Made by a program: the position numbers and the translations under genes. Below are positions 13,903-23,767 of a stretch of 64,000 bases of DNA, one piece after another. Origin of the DNA: Flammeovirgaceae bacterium UBA2786. Lineage in GTDB: Bacteria > Bacteroidota > Bacteroidia > Cytophagales > Cyclobacteriaceae. Within the stretch, counting starts at the first letter, position 1. Every line of letters starts with the position of its first letter. Where the stretch lies: contig DEIA01000079.1 in assembly GCA_002352225.1 (NCBI GenBank), forward strand, positions 25,206 through 89,205, written 5' to 3'. Under the pieces are notes generated by a model. It was given only the letters and a program-made list of their open reading frames with translations. It was not told where the DNA came from and did not search any database.

Positions 13903-14481
13903 ATGGATTTACAAAATCATCCTATTTTATTTCATATCCGCAAAAATATTACGCCTACTGCAGAGGAAGAGCTATTCTTTATTTCATTACTTAATTCGCT
14001 GAAACTTAAGCAGGGCGAGTTTGCTGAAAAGGCCGGAGAGGTTACCTATAATTTTATTCATGTTACTTCGGGGTGCCTGATGACGTATTATACGGATAAG
14101 GATGGCAACGATCAGGTTATTCAGTTTGCCACTTCTGGCTGGTGGACCGGAGATTTACATAGTCTTACCCGGCAACAACCATCTATTTATACTACCCGTG
14201 CTTTAGCCGACAGTGAAATTCTTCAATTACCTAAAGTGCGAATGGAAGAATTGCTGGATCGGCACCCCATCTTTGAAAGATACTTTCGTATTATGTTTCA
14301 GAACTCGTTAGTTACACACCAAAACCGCATTATAGAAGCCTTTACTGCCACCGCTGAAGAACGGTACCATAATTTCCAGAAAAAATATCCGCAGCTGGAA
14401 CAATATGTACCTTTAAAATACATTGCTTCTTATCTGGGTATTACACCTGAATTTTTAAGTAAGATTCGCAGAAAGAAATAG
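13903..14481 (+). CDS. Crp/Fnr-family transcriptional regulator
   Basis: A 192-residue protein with an N-terminal cyclic-nucleotide-binding-like jelly roll (FAEKAGEVTYNFIHVTSGCL, then DGNDQVIQFATSGWWTGDL) and a short C-terminal helix-turn-helix (LKYIASYLGITPEFLSKIRR). Ligand residues of true cAMP binders are not evident, as is usual for this Bacteroidota subgroup. The frame opens at a TTG at 13891, but the ATG at 13903 (MDLQNHPILF) fits the family better. The yceI gene follows, and its upstream region holds an 18-base direct repeat that is a good candidate binding site. Confidence 0.85.
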   Translation: MDLQNHPILFHIRKNITPTAEEELFFISLLNSLKLKQGEFAEKAGEVTYNFIHVTSGCLMTYYTDKDGNDQVIQFATSGWWTGDLHSLTRQQPSIYTTRALADSEILQLPKVRMEELLDRHPIFERYFRIMFQNSLVTHQNRIIEAFTATAEERYHNFQKKYPQLEQYVPLKYIASYLGITPEFLSKIRRKK

Positions 14482-14522
14482 CAGCAGGGCAATTGGTTCT
14501 AAAAAAGGTCCGGCTTTTATTT

Positions 14523-14572
14523 TTCTTAACCTAGTTCAAGACACTTTCTTACTCTTCTTAACCTGGTTCAAG
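14523..14572 (+). promoter_or_regulatory. direct-repeat regulator site upstream of yceI
   Basis: TTCTTAACCTAGTTCAAG (14523-14540) and TTCTTAACCTGGTTCAAG (14555-14572) are 17/18 identical and start 32 bases apart, about three helical turns. Each contains an imperfect dyad CTTAACC/GGTTCAAG. The second ends 22 bases before the -7 box, so a bound protein would sit over the -33 region. Confidence 0.6.
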
Positions 14573-14594
14573 GGTGCAGGCAAGCCCACCAGCC

Positions 14595-14602
14595 TACCTT
14601 TG
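14595..14602 (+). promoter_or_regulatory. -7 promoter box (TACCTTTG) of yceI
   Basis: A perfect TAnnTTTG with no recognisable -33 TTTG upstream. The position is occupied by the second direct repeat, which suggests an activator-dependent promoter. Confidence 0.5.
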
Positions 14603-14665
14603 CTATGCAATTCGGGACGAAAACTGAGTTGAAATTAAAATCAGAAACAATTAAAATTTAAAATT

Positions 14666-15202
14666 ATGTCAACTGTAACAACAACTAAGTGGGGCATTGA
14701 TACAACCCACACCGAAGTACAATTTAAAGTAAAGCACCTGGTGATCAGTACCGTAACGGGTTTCTTCAAAAAATTCAGCGGAAGCGTGGAAAGTGAAACT
14801 GAAGATTTTGATGGCGCTGATGTTACCTTCAGCTTAGACGTAAACAGCATTGATACAAATCAGGCCGATCGCGATGCGCACTTAAAATCTGCCGATTTTT
14901 TTGCTGCTGAACAATATCCTACTCTTGATTTTGCCGGTATATTAAAGAAAGTATCCGGAGAGGATTATAAACTTGATGGTGCTCTTACCATTCGCGGAAC
15001 GACCAAACCCATTGTATTTGATGTAACATTTGGAGGCACCATGGTTGACCCCTGGGGTAATACCAAAGCCGGTTTTGAAATCAATGGCAAAATTAATCGC
15101 AAAGAGTTTGGGTTAAACTGGAACGCACTTACTGAGGCCGGTGGTATGGTAGTAAGTGAAGAAGTTAAAATTCACATCAACGTAGAGTTGGCAAAAAGCT
15201 AA
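14666..15202 (+). CDS. YceI-family lipocalin-like protein
   Basis: A 178-residue YceI domain, a lipocalin-like beta-barrel that binds isoprenoid-type hydrophobic ligands. Landmarks are WGIDTTHTEVQFKVKHLVIST, here split as WGIDTTHTEVQF and KVKHLVISTVTGFF, then VTFSLDVNSIDTNQADRDAH, KSADFFAAEQYPTLDF, LTIRGTTKPIVFDVTFGG and NRKEFGLNWN. There is no signal peptide, so unlike E. coli YceI it is probably cytoplasmic. It lies directly downstream of the Crp-like regulator, with its own regulated-looking promoter. Confidence 0.93.
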   Translation: MSTVTTTKWGIDTTHTEVQFKVKHLVISTVTGFFKKFSGSVESETEDFDGADVTFSLDVNSIDTNQADRDAHLKSADFFAAEQYPTLDFAGILKKVSGEDYKLDGALTIRGTTKPIVFDVTFGGTMVDPWGNTKAGFEINGKINRKEFGLNWNALTEAGGMVVSEEVKIHINVELAKS

Positions 15203-15221
15203 TCAACACAAGTTGATTTTT
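15201..15221 (+). terminator. terminator of yceI
   Basis: AATCAAC-ACAA-GTTGATT followed by TTTG, starting at the stop codon of yceI. A modest hairpin. Confidence 0.5.
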
Positions 15222-15228
15222 GTGGGGT

Positions 15229-15258
15229 GGCCCTGTCTTCGTAAGGAGACAGGGTTTT
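15229..15258. terminator. hairpin between convergent yceI and addB
   Basis: CCCTGTCTTC-GTAA-GGAGACAGGG followed by TTTTG on the + strand. It is the stronger of two hairpins in this convergent gap and could serve either direction. Confidence 0.6.
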
Positions 15259-15275
15259 GTTCTTTTTCGAACCGG

Positions 15276-18122
15276 CTAATCTCTGTAACAGATTACTTTG
15301 TATGGGCAATAACTACAGGTTTTGGTATCGTGTGTTTGATCGAACGGTACTTCCGGATTGAAAATTTCTTCCAGCAAAGTTGTAAGGTGTGTTCTAAATT
15401 CTTCCATTAGGGGAAGTACATTGTTCACCTGCTTCTTATTCATTGCTAATCCAAATTCCGCATCGCCAAACAAATACTCACGATTCATAATGCCTGTTAG
15501 CATCAGATCGTTTGCTTTAAGGGGGAAATTGGTCTGGTACAAAAACGCATATAGCAATGTTTGAAACACCGCCTTTTGCCGCTTCTTGTTATGGCGATCA
15601 AATAGAGAGGGTATGCTTTCAAAATCTAACTTATCGCTTCCGGTTTTATAATCTACAATTCGAAGTAGGTGTTCTTTCTTATCCACCCTATCAATTTTCC
15701 CACCTAAAACCGCATAGCCCGGTGCACTATTAATTTTTACCCGATGCAGAAGCCCATCTGCTTCAATGGCTTCCATTGTAAATGGTGCTAACTCTTTATC
15801 CCGCTCCAGTATACGAAGCGCAAAGTTTCGCACTAATTGTTGAATGATTACACTTTGCCCCTGGTACTCTACCTTCTTTCCGGGTTCCATATTATAAGTA
15901 GCAGCAAATATTTGGTCTATCAGTTTATCAACCATCTGCCTGGCATCGGCAAAGTCTCCCGCCTCCACACTTTTGTTTCGTTTGCGCTGTGCCAGATTCT
16001 TATAAAACCCCTCCATCACTTTATGCAGAAGATTTCCCAACTCCCGCGCACCTAATTCATCTTCCACTTCATTTGGCTCGCGTATGCGCGCTACATATCT
16101 GAAATAAAATCTTAGTCTGCAATCCAGATAAGCACTTAATGCAGAAGGCGAAATTCCTTTAAAGTAGGTATTGCCTTCGTTCAATTTCATAATTGATTCC
16201 TGAACTTCTTTAGTCTTTTCAATCGATATTACTTGTACCGGCAGCGGCAATGGGGGGTTATGCAGTACCTGCGATTCCATTTTCAGGCCGCTTTCGTAAA
16301 TGAGTTGTTGCAGATACCTGCTCTTTTCGCCCTGCCCTAACTGATCGGTTTCGGTATTATAAAAAAGAAATACGTTTTCGGCCCGTTGCAACATTCTATA
16401 AAATAAATAGGCATACATCGCATCCTGATGCTCTGCGGTTGGTAAGGCATATGCTCTGCGTATATTGAATGGGATATAAGACCCCTTTCCACCAAAAGCA
16501 GGAAATGCTCCTTCATTCAGCGAAAGCACAAATACATTCTTATAATCGAGGTTGCGGGTTTCCAGTACGCCCATAATCTGCAATCCTTTCAATGGTTCGC
16601 CACTAAATGGAATTCTTTCGGCACGAACCAATTGCCGAAGTAATCGCAAAAATGACTTTAATGATTTTACAAATTCTTTACGATTAGATGAATCAGGTGT
16701 TTCCAGCTTAATAAGATCATGAATGCGGTTCAATACCTTTATAAACTGAAAAGCAAACTCACGATCTAAATTAAGGATAGATTCCAGCGAACCAACTTCG
16801 CTTATTACTTCTTGCAAATAACCGAACAACCCATCTGTAAGATGACCAAAAATTAATTTATGCAAAGACGACCCGCTTGCCAAATAGCTTTGGGGAATCT
16901 GCATCCAATTGCTTCTTTCAATCTCTTTTCGTTTCGTGTTTGCCAACCCGGGGTCTGCGGCAATCACATACGGATGTGCCAATAGGGCTAACACCTGCCG
17001 GTGATTGTAAAATTCATTCCGCTTACCAATCTGCAATTCTACCAGCATCTCCAGCAAATTGAAGAATGATGTGTTGCTAAGTGAATAGCCCATCGTTACA
17101 TTCAGCTTATCGATGGTTTTAGGCAAACCGAATAACACGGGCATCAATAGTTTTTCATCGGGCAACACTATCAACGTATCTTCGGGCACTAACCCGTTAT
17201 CTAATTCTTGTTGCAATATTTGCCCCATTACTTTTGCCTGACCAATGGGTTGTGCCGCACCAATAATGCGTATCGACTTTTGGCTTCTGAAATTAGCTGG
17301 AAATGTTTGTGGAAATGTTTGTTTTAAAATTTTATGCTGCTGGTATTCTCTAAAAAATTCTCCGGCCTCTTGCGCTTTATTATTTACATAATACTCGTCT
17401 CCATCCCAGATTACCTGGCTCCCTTGTGCTACAAAGTGGCTTAATATTTTCTCCTCCACCTTCGTTAAGGCATTAAAACCTACAAAGCGAAGTTTAGTTG
17501 CCGTAAATTTATTTACTGATAGTGTATCTATATTTTCAGCTACATGCCGGTGCACCATGCCTTCGTACGCCAGGCTGTTACTTTCCAAATACGCACGATA
17601 GGTTTGATACAGGTTAAACAGTTTGCTCCAGATTTCCAGAAAATGCTTCTTATTGACTGTTACATTTTCTTCAAACCCGCTCCAGAAGTCAAGCAGGAAT
17701 TTCCGTTGCTCATCGGTAAGGTAATCGAAACTTGTATCGAGTTCTTTTTGGTTGCGTAAATCGCGAAACAGTTGCGCTGCATTTACCAGGTACTTGTCAA
17801 TCTCGTTAAAATCGCGCAATAACATGTCGCCCCAGAAATAAAACCGATCGAAGCTTTCTGTGTGCGAACCAATTACTTCACCATAAATACCATATAATTT
17901 ATGCACTAGCTCCAATTTATCGGGAACCTGATATGTTGAAAACGAAGCAATAAAATCTTCAATAGTAATAAGGCGTGGAGCAAAAACAGGCTTGGTAATT
18001 ATTTCTGCCAGGTGCTTACGAAAATAAAGGGTTGCTCTTCTGTTGGGAAAAATGAATGTTAACTGCTCGAACTGAGGTTCGGAATTAACTTTTTGGGCCA
18101 GCTCTTTTAAAAAAGATTCCAT
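15276..18122 (-). CDS. AddB-like PD-(D/E)XK nuclease/inactivated helicase subunit
   Basis: A 948-residue partner of the adjacent AddA-like protein, together expected to process double-strand DNA ends for RecA loading. The N-terminal part (FIFPNRRATLYFRKHLAEI) is the degenerate helicase-like region of AddB. The C-terminal third has the nuclease core (VLGGKIDRVDKK and RIVDYKTGSDKLDF). Cysteines at about residue 667 (YLDCRLRFYF) and at 936, 939 and 945 (CSYCPYKVIC) form the four-cysteine Fe-S cluster that staples AddB-type nucleases. Its start codon lies one base from the end of the AddA-like gene, so the two are co-expressed. I leave the symbol empty because Bacteroidota versions diverge from classical AddB. 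Confidence 0.88.
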   Translation of the reverse strand: MESFLKELAQKVNSEPQFEQLTFIFPNRRATLYFRKHLAEIITKPVFAPRLITIEDFIASFSTYQVPDKLELVHKLYGIYGEVIGSHTESFDRFYFWGDMLLRDFNEIDKYLVNAAQLFRDLRNQKELDTSFDYLTDEQRKFLLDFWSGFEENVTVNKKHFLEIWSKLFNLYQTYRAYLESNSLAYEGMVHRHVAENIDTLSVNKFTATKLRFVGFNALTKVEEKILSHFVAQGSQVIWDGDEYYVNNKAQEAGEFFREYQQHKILKQTFPQTFPANFRSQKSIRIIGAAQPIGQAKVMGQILQQELDNGLVPEDTLIVLPDEKLLMPVLFGLPKTIDKLNVTMGYSLSNTSFFNLLEMLVELQIGKRNEFYNHRQVLALLAHPYVIAADPGLANTKRKEIERSNWMQIPQSYLASGSSLHKLIFGHLTDGLFGYLQEVISEVGSLESILNLDREFAFQFIKVLNRIHDLIKLETPDSSNRKEFVKSLKSFLRLLRQLVRAERIPFSGEPLKGLQIMGVLETRNLDYKNVFVLSLNEGAFPAFGGKGSYIPFNIRRAYALPTAEHQDAMYAYLFYRMLQRAENVFLFYNTETDQLGQGEKSRYLQQLIYESGLKMESQVLHNPPLPLPVQVISIEKTKEVQESIMKLNEGNTYFKGISPSALSAYLDCRLRFYFRYVARIREPNEVEDELGARELGNLLHKVMEGFYKNLAQRKRNKSVEAGDFADARQMVDKLIDQIFAATYNMEPGKKVEYQGQSVIIQQLVRNFALRILERDKELAPFTMEAIEADGLLHRVKINSAPGYAVLGGKIDRVDKKEHLLRIVDYKTGSDKLDFESIPSLFDRHNKKRQKAVFQTLLYAFLYQTNFPLKANDLMLTGIMNREYLFGDAEFGLAMNKKQVNNVLPLMEEFRTHLTTLLEEIFNPEVPFDQTHDTKTCSYCPYKVICYRD

Positions 18123-18123
18123 A

Positions 18124-21100
18124 CTAAAAATCTAATCCAAGTTGGTTCTTACTCTGCTTTGTTGTTTGGGTTGATTTACCTTGTGCAACCTGCACTACTT
18201 CGCCTGTTTTAACATAAAGCAGATAACCCTTCCGATCTGTAAAATTCATTTTACCTAGCGTCTCCAGATATCCGTTTACCTGTTGTAAATCACTTTTTGC
18301 AGGATTACCCGTTTTAAAATCGACTACCACCGCTTGCTGCCCGCTAGTCATTAGCCGATCAATACGGCTTTCTTCACCACCCGGCAAAAGTATAGGTACT
18401 TCTGTTCGCACCTCCCAGCTTTTATCAAACCATGAAGCAATTGTTTGATTGTTTAAAAGTTCATCAACCAACTCCCGAATTACCGGTTTCTCCTGCTCGT
18501 TGATAATACCCGCATGCTGTAAGGCTGTAAATGTATTGTCAAGTTCATCGCGATAGCGAATACGCGAAAATATTGTATGCAGATGAATACCATATTTGAT
18601 CCGTGTAGTAGTATCACTTTCCTGCTCTTTAAAATAGCCCACTGCGTTTTGGCGAATTACTAGTTTATTTCGCCATGTATTAGCTGCATACTGTTCTAGA
18701 GTAAGTGGAGGAACAGGGTCTTCGCGTGGTTGTTCATGCTTAGACCATTCGCCAGCTTTCCAAATCTTTTCTTCTCCATTCCAGCCTAACGCAAATTCTG
18801 GGTCTTGAACCACGTTGTGTAAAAGATTACCAACCGTGCCTAACTTATCGTTCTTTTTTTTGTAGGGGGCTGTAACAATTAATCCATGCTCTGCCCGCGT
18901 AAGGGCCACATAAAGCAGGTTTAGGTTATCAAGGTATGCACGGGTACATTCTTCCTTATAAAAATCTGCAAAGAACGATTCTTTCAACTGGCTGGAATAG
19001 TTAACCGGAAGAAACCCGGCTTTCTCAAAAGGTGGTTTTTCGGACTTTACCCACATCATTGGTCGCTGCTCATGATCGAGTTTCCACGAACAAAAAGGGA
19101 TAATTACATACTTGAATTGTAAGCCCTTTGATTTATGTACTGTAATAATCTGTGCCGCGTCTACTTCGCCCGAAATCTGAATGGATTTCTTTTTTCCGGT
19201 TTCTTCCCACCACTCTAAAAAGGTACCAATGTCATTTCGCTCGCGGTTCGAAAACGTTAAAACTTCATTTTGAAAGGTTTGCAAATACTCTAACTCGCCA
19301 GACACTTTACCCAATCCAAATAAATCGATCAATGTTTCAGTTAATTCAAACAACGGCAATTTTTTTAAGCCCGACTTTTGTCTTGTAAAACTTTCAGGAA
19401 GGTTGCTTTCAAATGTAGTTTGATTGGTAACCGTAAATACCTGATGCAGGTCGGTTGTTGCCTTCATGGCACGAGCGTACTCAAACGACAATCTGGCACG
19501 GGCAATGTCGTTATCAGGACTTTGAAGGTATTGCAATGCTCCAATCAAAAAATTTATTGATCCTGCTCCTTCCAGTTTTAAAGACTCGTTTGAAACCACA
19601 TCGTATTTATATACTTCGTTCGCCTTTCCGGAGTGCTTATACTCTAACAAGTGGCTAACTATTCGCTCTCCGTCTTCATTTTTGCGCACCAGAATTGCTA
19701 TGTCTTTAAGTCCGATTCCTAACGCCTGAAGTTTTTCTAAGTGTTCAGGCACCTTTTGCAATGCTATTTCGTCCCAATTTTCTTCCTCCTCTCCTTTCAG
19801 AAAAGAAATTTGCACAAAGCCCTCAGAAGTTTTGTTGCTTTCTTGACTTACGTCCTTGTATACTTCGGTAGCAACATTGTTTTCCAGTTCGTTCGATACT
19901 AATTGCGCTGCTATCTTAAATACATTATTGTTAAATGAAACAATCTGTTTGCTGCTTCTGAAATTTTTACCGAGGGTAAAAGGTTCAAAGCGATGCTCGC
20001 CAATTTGTTCGCTAACATGTTTTTGTAACAGGTATAAGTCGCCAGAACGCCAGCGATAAATAGCCTGCTTTACATCGCCCACAATAATACTTCGGTGGGC
20101 CGAATCGAGATTATTAATAATAAGGGGCTTAAAATTTTGCCATTGAAGGCCCGATGTATCCTGAAACTCATCGATCAGGAAGTTTCTGTAAAAGGAGCCC
20201 ACTTTCTCATACACAAAGGGCGTATCGCTTTCTCCAATTACCGAGTTAAGGAAATATGGAGCATCAGAAAGCAACATCATATTGTTCTCCTGTTTGTATT
20301 CTCTCAGCTTGCGCGAGATATCGGCAATCAAACCAAAAGCATAGAAGTTGCTAAGAACAATTTCAGCGCTATTTGCAGCACTGTAGTTTTTTCTTATTTC
20401 AATAATCTCATTCAATAATGGTATTAACTGTTCCTGCGCAAGGCTCTTAATTAATGTGCTATTCTTAGTTTTTGACGATGGCCAGTTTGATATGCTCTGG
20501 TATTCATTATAAGGTCTTTTTCCAAATTCTTTCTCAACTACATCATCAACCGATTTAATTCCTGAAATCTTGCTCATAAATCCGTATCCGCCACCATGAG
20601 CATATTTAAAATCATCAGACGTTAATCCCGCCTTTTGAATAATAGCAACTGCCGTTTGTGCCCGTTTTTTAATTTCCTTTATAAAAGAGTTTCGTAAGGC
20701 ATTTAGCTCCTTTCTAAAATCATCAAAAAAACCAGGGTTTACAGTTGTCTCCGCAATATCATCTTCTATTAGCTTGAACTCTTCTTTAAAAATTTCCTTT
20801 GCAAATTTTTGCAAGCCCGGACGTACGTCCCAACTTGTATCTTCTTCCAGGTTATTCTTGGCAAACTCAACAACCCAATCTGTAAGTTCTTTGTTTGTCC
20901 CTAACTCTTCTATCAGATTGCTGATCACCTCGTCTATTACTTCCTCGTGTTCAACTTCCAGCCGGTAATCGCCCGCTAATCCGGCTTCGCGTGTAAACGC
21001 CCGGATTACCCGTTGAAAAAAAGCATCGATAGTACTGATTGAAAACTGCGAATACTTATGCAGAATTTCGCTGCGAACTTCCTGCACCTGAAGCTTAAAA

Positions 21101-21354
21101 GTTGAGGCATCCAAGCCCAGTTCTTGCTGGAGTTCATGAGCCAGGTCCTTTTCCTTGTCATTCGAAAAATCGTTCAGATAAGCCAGAATTCGATTTTTCA
21201 TTTCCTGCGTAGACTTATTGGTAAAGGTTACTGCAAGAATGTGTTTAAAATAATCGGCCCTGGAACGCAAGGCAAGGGTTAAGTATTCTTTAGCCAAAGT
21301 TCTGGTTTTTCCAGAACCTGCCGAAGAGCGATAAATAGAGAATGGTTTAGTCAA
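18124..21354 (-). CDS. AddA-like UvrD-type helicase-nuclease
   Basis: A 1076-residue SF1A helicase. Walker A is SSAGSGKTRTL (G15-K16-T17), and motif Ia follows in AVTFTNKSTQEMKNRI. Motif II is LIDEFQDTSGLQW, motif III includes VGDVKQAIYRWRSGD, and motif V/VI regions are VHKSKGLQFKYVI and YVALTRAEHGLIV. The C-terminus has a PD-(D/E)XK nuclease (EESRIDRLMTSG, VVVDFKTGNP) near 1010-1035. This helicase plus nuclease order is that of AddA. It is first of a two-gene unit with the AddB-like gene and would take part in recombinational repair and degradation of foreign linear DNA. Confidence 0.92.
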   Translation of the reverse strand: MTKPFSIYRSSAGSGKTRTLAKEYLTLALRSRADYFKHILAVTFTNKSTQEMKNRILAYLNDFSNDKEKDLAHELQQELGLDASTFKLQVQEVRSEILHKYSQFSISTIDAFFQRVIRAFTREAGLAGDYRLEVEHEEVIDEVISNLIEELGTNKELTDWVVEFAKNNLEEDTSWDVRPGLQKFAKEIFKEEFKLIEDDIAETTVNPGFFDDFRKELNALRNSFIKEIKKRAQTAVAIIQKAGLTSDDFKYAHGGGYGFMSKISGIKSVDDVVEKEFGKRPYNEYQSISNWPSSKTKNSTLIKSLAQEQLIPLLNEIIEIRKNYSAANSAEIVLSNFYAFGLIADISRKLREYKQENNMMLLSDAPYFLNSVIGESDTPFVYEKVGSFYRNFLIDEFQDTSGLQWQNFKPLIINNLDSAHRSIIVGDVKQAIYRWRSGDLYLLQKHVSEQIGEHRFEPFTLGKNFRSSKQIVSFNNNVFKIAAQLVSNELENNVATEVYKDVSQESNKTSEGFVQISFLKGEEEENWDEIALQKVPEHLEKLQALGIGLKDIAILVRKNEDGERIVSHLLEYKHSGKANEVYKYDVVSNESLKLEGAGSINFLIGALQYLQSPDNDIARARLSFEYARAMKATTDLHQVFTVTNQTTFESNLPESFTRQKSGLKKLPLFELTETLIDLFGLGKVSGELEYLQTFQNEVLTFSNRERNDIGTFLEWWEETGKKKSIQISGEVDAAQIITVHKSKGLQFKYVIIPFCSWKLDHEQRPMMWVKSEKPPFEKAGFLPVNYSSQLKESFFADFYKEECTRAYLDNLNLLYVALTRAEHGLIVTAPYKKKNDKLGTVGNLLHNVVQDPEFALGWNGEEKIWKAGEWSKHEQPREDPVPPLTLEQYAANTWRNKLVIRQNAVGYFKEQESDTTTRIKYGIHLHTIFSRIRYRDELDNTFTALQHAGIINEQEKPVIRELVDELLNNQTIASWFDKSWEVRTEVPILLPGGEESRIDRLMTSGQQAVVVDFKTGNPAKSDLQQVNGYLETLGKMNFTDRKGYLLYVKTGEVVQVAQGKSTQTTKQSKNQLGLDF

Positions 21355-21454
21355 AAAAGGAAATAAGGTTTAGGGTTACTATTTACACAATTTGACTGAT
21401 TGAACATAGCTTTTTGAAGATGTTGCAAATTTCATATCTTGAACAATTATCTTC

Positions 21455-23731
21455 ATGCGCACCCTCTATCTTTTCTTACCCAAGCTCTATTACTCCTTTC
21501 CGGTGCAATTGCTCCTAAACAATTTCAGGCGCAACCATGTATTGATCTTGTGTTGGATTATCCTGTTTGCCATGATTACCGGAAACTTTGGCAAATACCT
21601 GGGCATCCCCTATTTGTTTCTCGATCCTGAGTATATGAACAAAGTAGGCTTTAGCAGTTTTTTTATGATGGGTTTGCTTACAGCCGGTTTTAGTATGGCC
21701 TTTCATATTACCGGCTACATTTCAGACGGGCATCGGTTTTCATTTATTGGCTCGTTATCTAATCCATTTAAGAAATTTACTATCAACAACTCAATTATAC
21801 CTGCTGTATTTTTAATTGTTTATGTTTATCAAATTATTGGTTTTCAGATCAACAACGAATTCAGCAGCCAATACGGATTGTTGAAAAATCTGGGCGGCCT
21901 TTTTACCGGTTATGCCACCATGACAGCCCTTTTCACATTGTATTTCCGGTTAACAAATAAAGACATATTCAAGTATGTAGTTTGCCGTATCGATGAAAAG
22001 ATAAAACGAAATGTAAAAGTAACCCGGGCCAGTGCTCTGAAGAAGTTGGATATCGTTCGCAAAAAACAAGAACGTGTTGATTATTACCTGGATGGTAAAT
22101 TAAAAATTAAACCGGTAGAACCTAGCTCCTTCTACGACAAGGCTACAATTTTGCAGGTGTTTGATCAGAATCATTTTAACCTGGTGGTGATTGAACTTTT
22201 CATCTTTGCCATGGTGCTGGTGCTTGGCCTTTTTAAAGACTACCCGGCTTTTCAGATTCCGGCTGCGTGCAGTTTCATGATATTCCTTACAATTTTTGTA
22301 ATGTTATCAGGTGCATTTTCCTATTGGTTTGGGGGCTGGTCGGCCACTACCAGTCTTATTTTGTTTCTGATCCTCAACCACATGGTAGGCGAAGATTTCT
22401 TTACCAAAAAATACGAAGCCTTCGGGCTTAATTATAACACACCTCCTGCCGAATATTCCGTAAATACGTTGCACCATCAGGTAGATAGTGCTGCTATAGA
22501 AGCCGACCGGCAAGTTGTTATAACGCAACTCAACAACTGGCGTAAAAAATTTGGAGACGCAAAACCTAAAATGGTTTTTTTATGTACAAGCGGTGGTGGT
22601 AAGCGCGCATCGTTGTGGACATTGAATGCACTTCAAACTATAGACAGCATGAGCCACGGCAACCTGATGGAAAGCAGCGTGCTGATTACAGGTGCTTCGG
22701 GTGGATTAATTGGGGCCAGTTACTTTCGTGAACTGAAGTTGCGCGAAAAATCGGGCGAACCTATTAAACCATTTGCCAATATTCACCGCCAAAAAATTTC
22801 CAGCGATAATCTTAATCCGCTTATCTTCAGCTTGCTTGCCAACGATTTGTTTGTAGGCTTTACAAAATTTGAATATGCGGGTAAAGCTTACCAGCGCGAT
22901 CGGGCCTTTACATTCGAAGATCAATTAAATCATATTACCGAAGGGTTGATGGACAGGCCTATTACAGCTTATCTGCAACCCGAACTGGATGGTATTGTAC
23001 CGATGGTAATTCTTACCCCCACGGTAGTGAACGATGGCCGTAAAATATATATCGCTTCGCGGCCGGTTTCATTTATGAATGCCGAATTGCTTCGCATGCC
23101 CGATTATCCTCACCAAAAAGTAAGCGGTGTGGATTTCCACCGGTTCTTTAAAGATCAGGACGCAAAAGATTTGCGCTTTTTATCAGCTTTACGAATGAGC
23201 GCCACCTTCCCTTACATTACACCCAATACCACACTGCCCACCGAACCTCCTATTCAAATAATGGATGCGGGCATTTCCGATAATTTTGGGATGTCGGATG
23301 CTGTACGTTTTTTATATTCTTTTAATGAATGGGTTTCAGAAAACACCAGTGGTGTTATTTTTATTTCCATTCGCGATTCGCCCAAGTTAGGAGCAGTTTT
23401 AGCACGCAAAGGCCAAACTATTATTGATGATATGACTCAACCCATCAGTAGTGTATACAATAACTTTGAAAACTTTCAGGACATTACCAGCGATTTGCTG
23501 ATTGGCCAGGCACATAACTGGATGAACGTGCCTATTCATCGAATAGATATCCAATATCAGGCCGAAACCTATCTGCCCATTTTACAAAAGATGGATAGCA
23601 TAAGGCAAACCAGTGCGCGTGCTTCACTAAGCTGGCGGTTAACGACTCGCGAAAAAGATGGTATTGTAAAAAATATCTATTCGCGGCAAAATATGAGCGA
23701 GATTAACAAACTACTGGAACTGTTAAAGTAG
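21455..23731 (+). CDS. membrane-anchored patatin-like phospholipase
   Basis: A 758-residue protein. The first 350 or so residues carry several transmembrane helices (ILCWIILFAMITGNFG, then FFMMGLLTAGFSMAFHITGY, SIIPAVFLIVYVYQIIGF, and two near 240-300). The rest is a patatin domain: oxyanion glycines in CTSGGGKRASLW (about 378), nucleophile serine in ITGASGGLIGASYF (about 411), and catalytic aspartate in IMDAGISDNFG (about 603). Patatins are Ser-Asp acyl hydrolases that release fatty acids from phospholipids. The helices presumably hold the enzyme in the inner membrane. The physiological role is unknown. It is monocistronic and divergent from addA. Confidence 0.88.
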   Translation: MRTLYLFLPKLYYSFPVQLLLNNFRRNHVLILCWIILFAMITGNFGKYLGIPYLFLDPEYMNKVGFSSFFMMGLLTAGFSMAFHITGYISDGHRFSFIGSLSNPFKKFTINNSIIPAVFLIVYVYQIIGFQINNEFSSQYGLLKNLGGLFTGYATMTALFTLYFRLTNKDIFKYVVCRIDEKIKRNVKVTRASALKKLDIVRKKQERVDYYLDGKLKIKPVEPSSFYDKATILQVFDQNHFNLVVIELFIFAMVLVLGLFKDYPAFQIPAACSFMIFLTIFVMLSGAFSYWFGGWSATTSLILFLILNHMVGEDFFTKKYEAFGLNYNTPPAEYSVNTLHHQVDSAAIEADRQVVITQLNNWRKKFGDAKPKMVFLCTSGGGKRASLWTLNALQTIDSMSHGNLMESSVLITGASGGLIGASYFRELKLREKSGEPIKPFANIHRQKISSDNLNPLIFSLLANDLFVGFTKFEYAGKAYQRDRAFTFEDQLNHITEGLMDRPITAYLQPELDGIVPMVILTPTVVNDGRKIYIASRPVSFMNAELLRMPDYPHQKVSGVDFHRFFKDQDAKDLRFLSALRMSATFPYITPNTTLPTEPPIQIMDAGISDNFGMSDAVRFLYSFNEWVSENTSGVIFISIRDSPKLGAVLARKGQTIIDDMTQPISSVYNNFENFQDITSDLLIGQAHNWMNVPIHRIDIQYQAETYLPILQKMDSIRQTSARASLSWRLTTREKDGIVKNIYSRQNMSEINKLLELLK

Positions 23732-23767
23732 ATATTTACCTTATAGTTACAGTAACTCTTCTCTATT

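Noticed and set aside
15437..16055. Several + strand open frames of 60-75 codons within the AddB-like gene
   Set aside because: They are antisense to a conserved nuclease domain, have no recognisable domains and no promoter signals.
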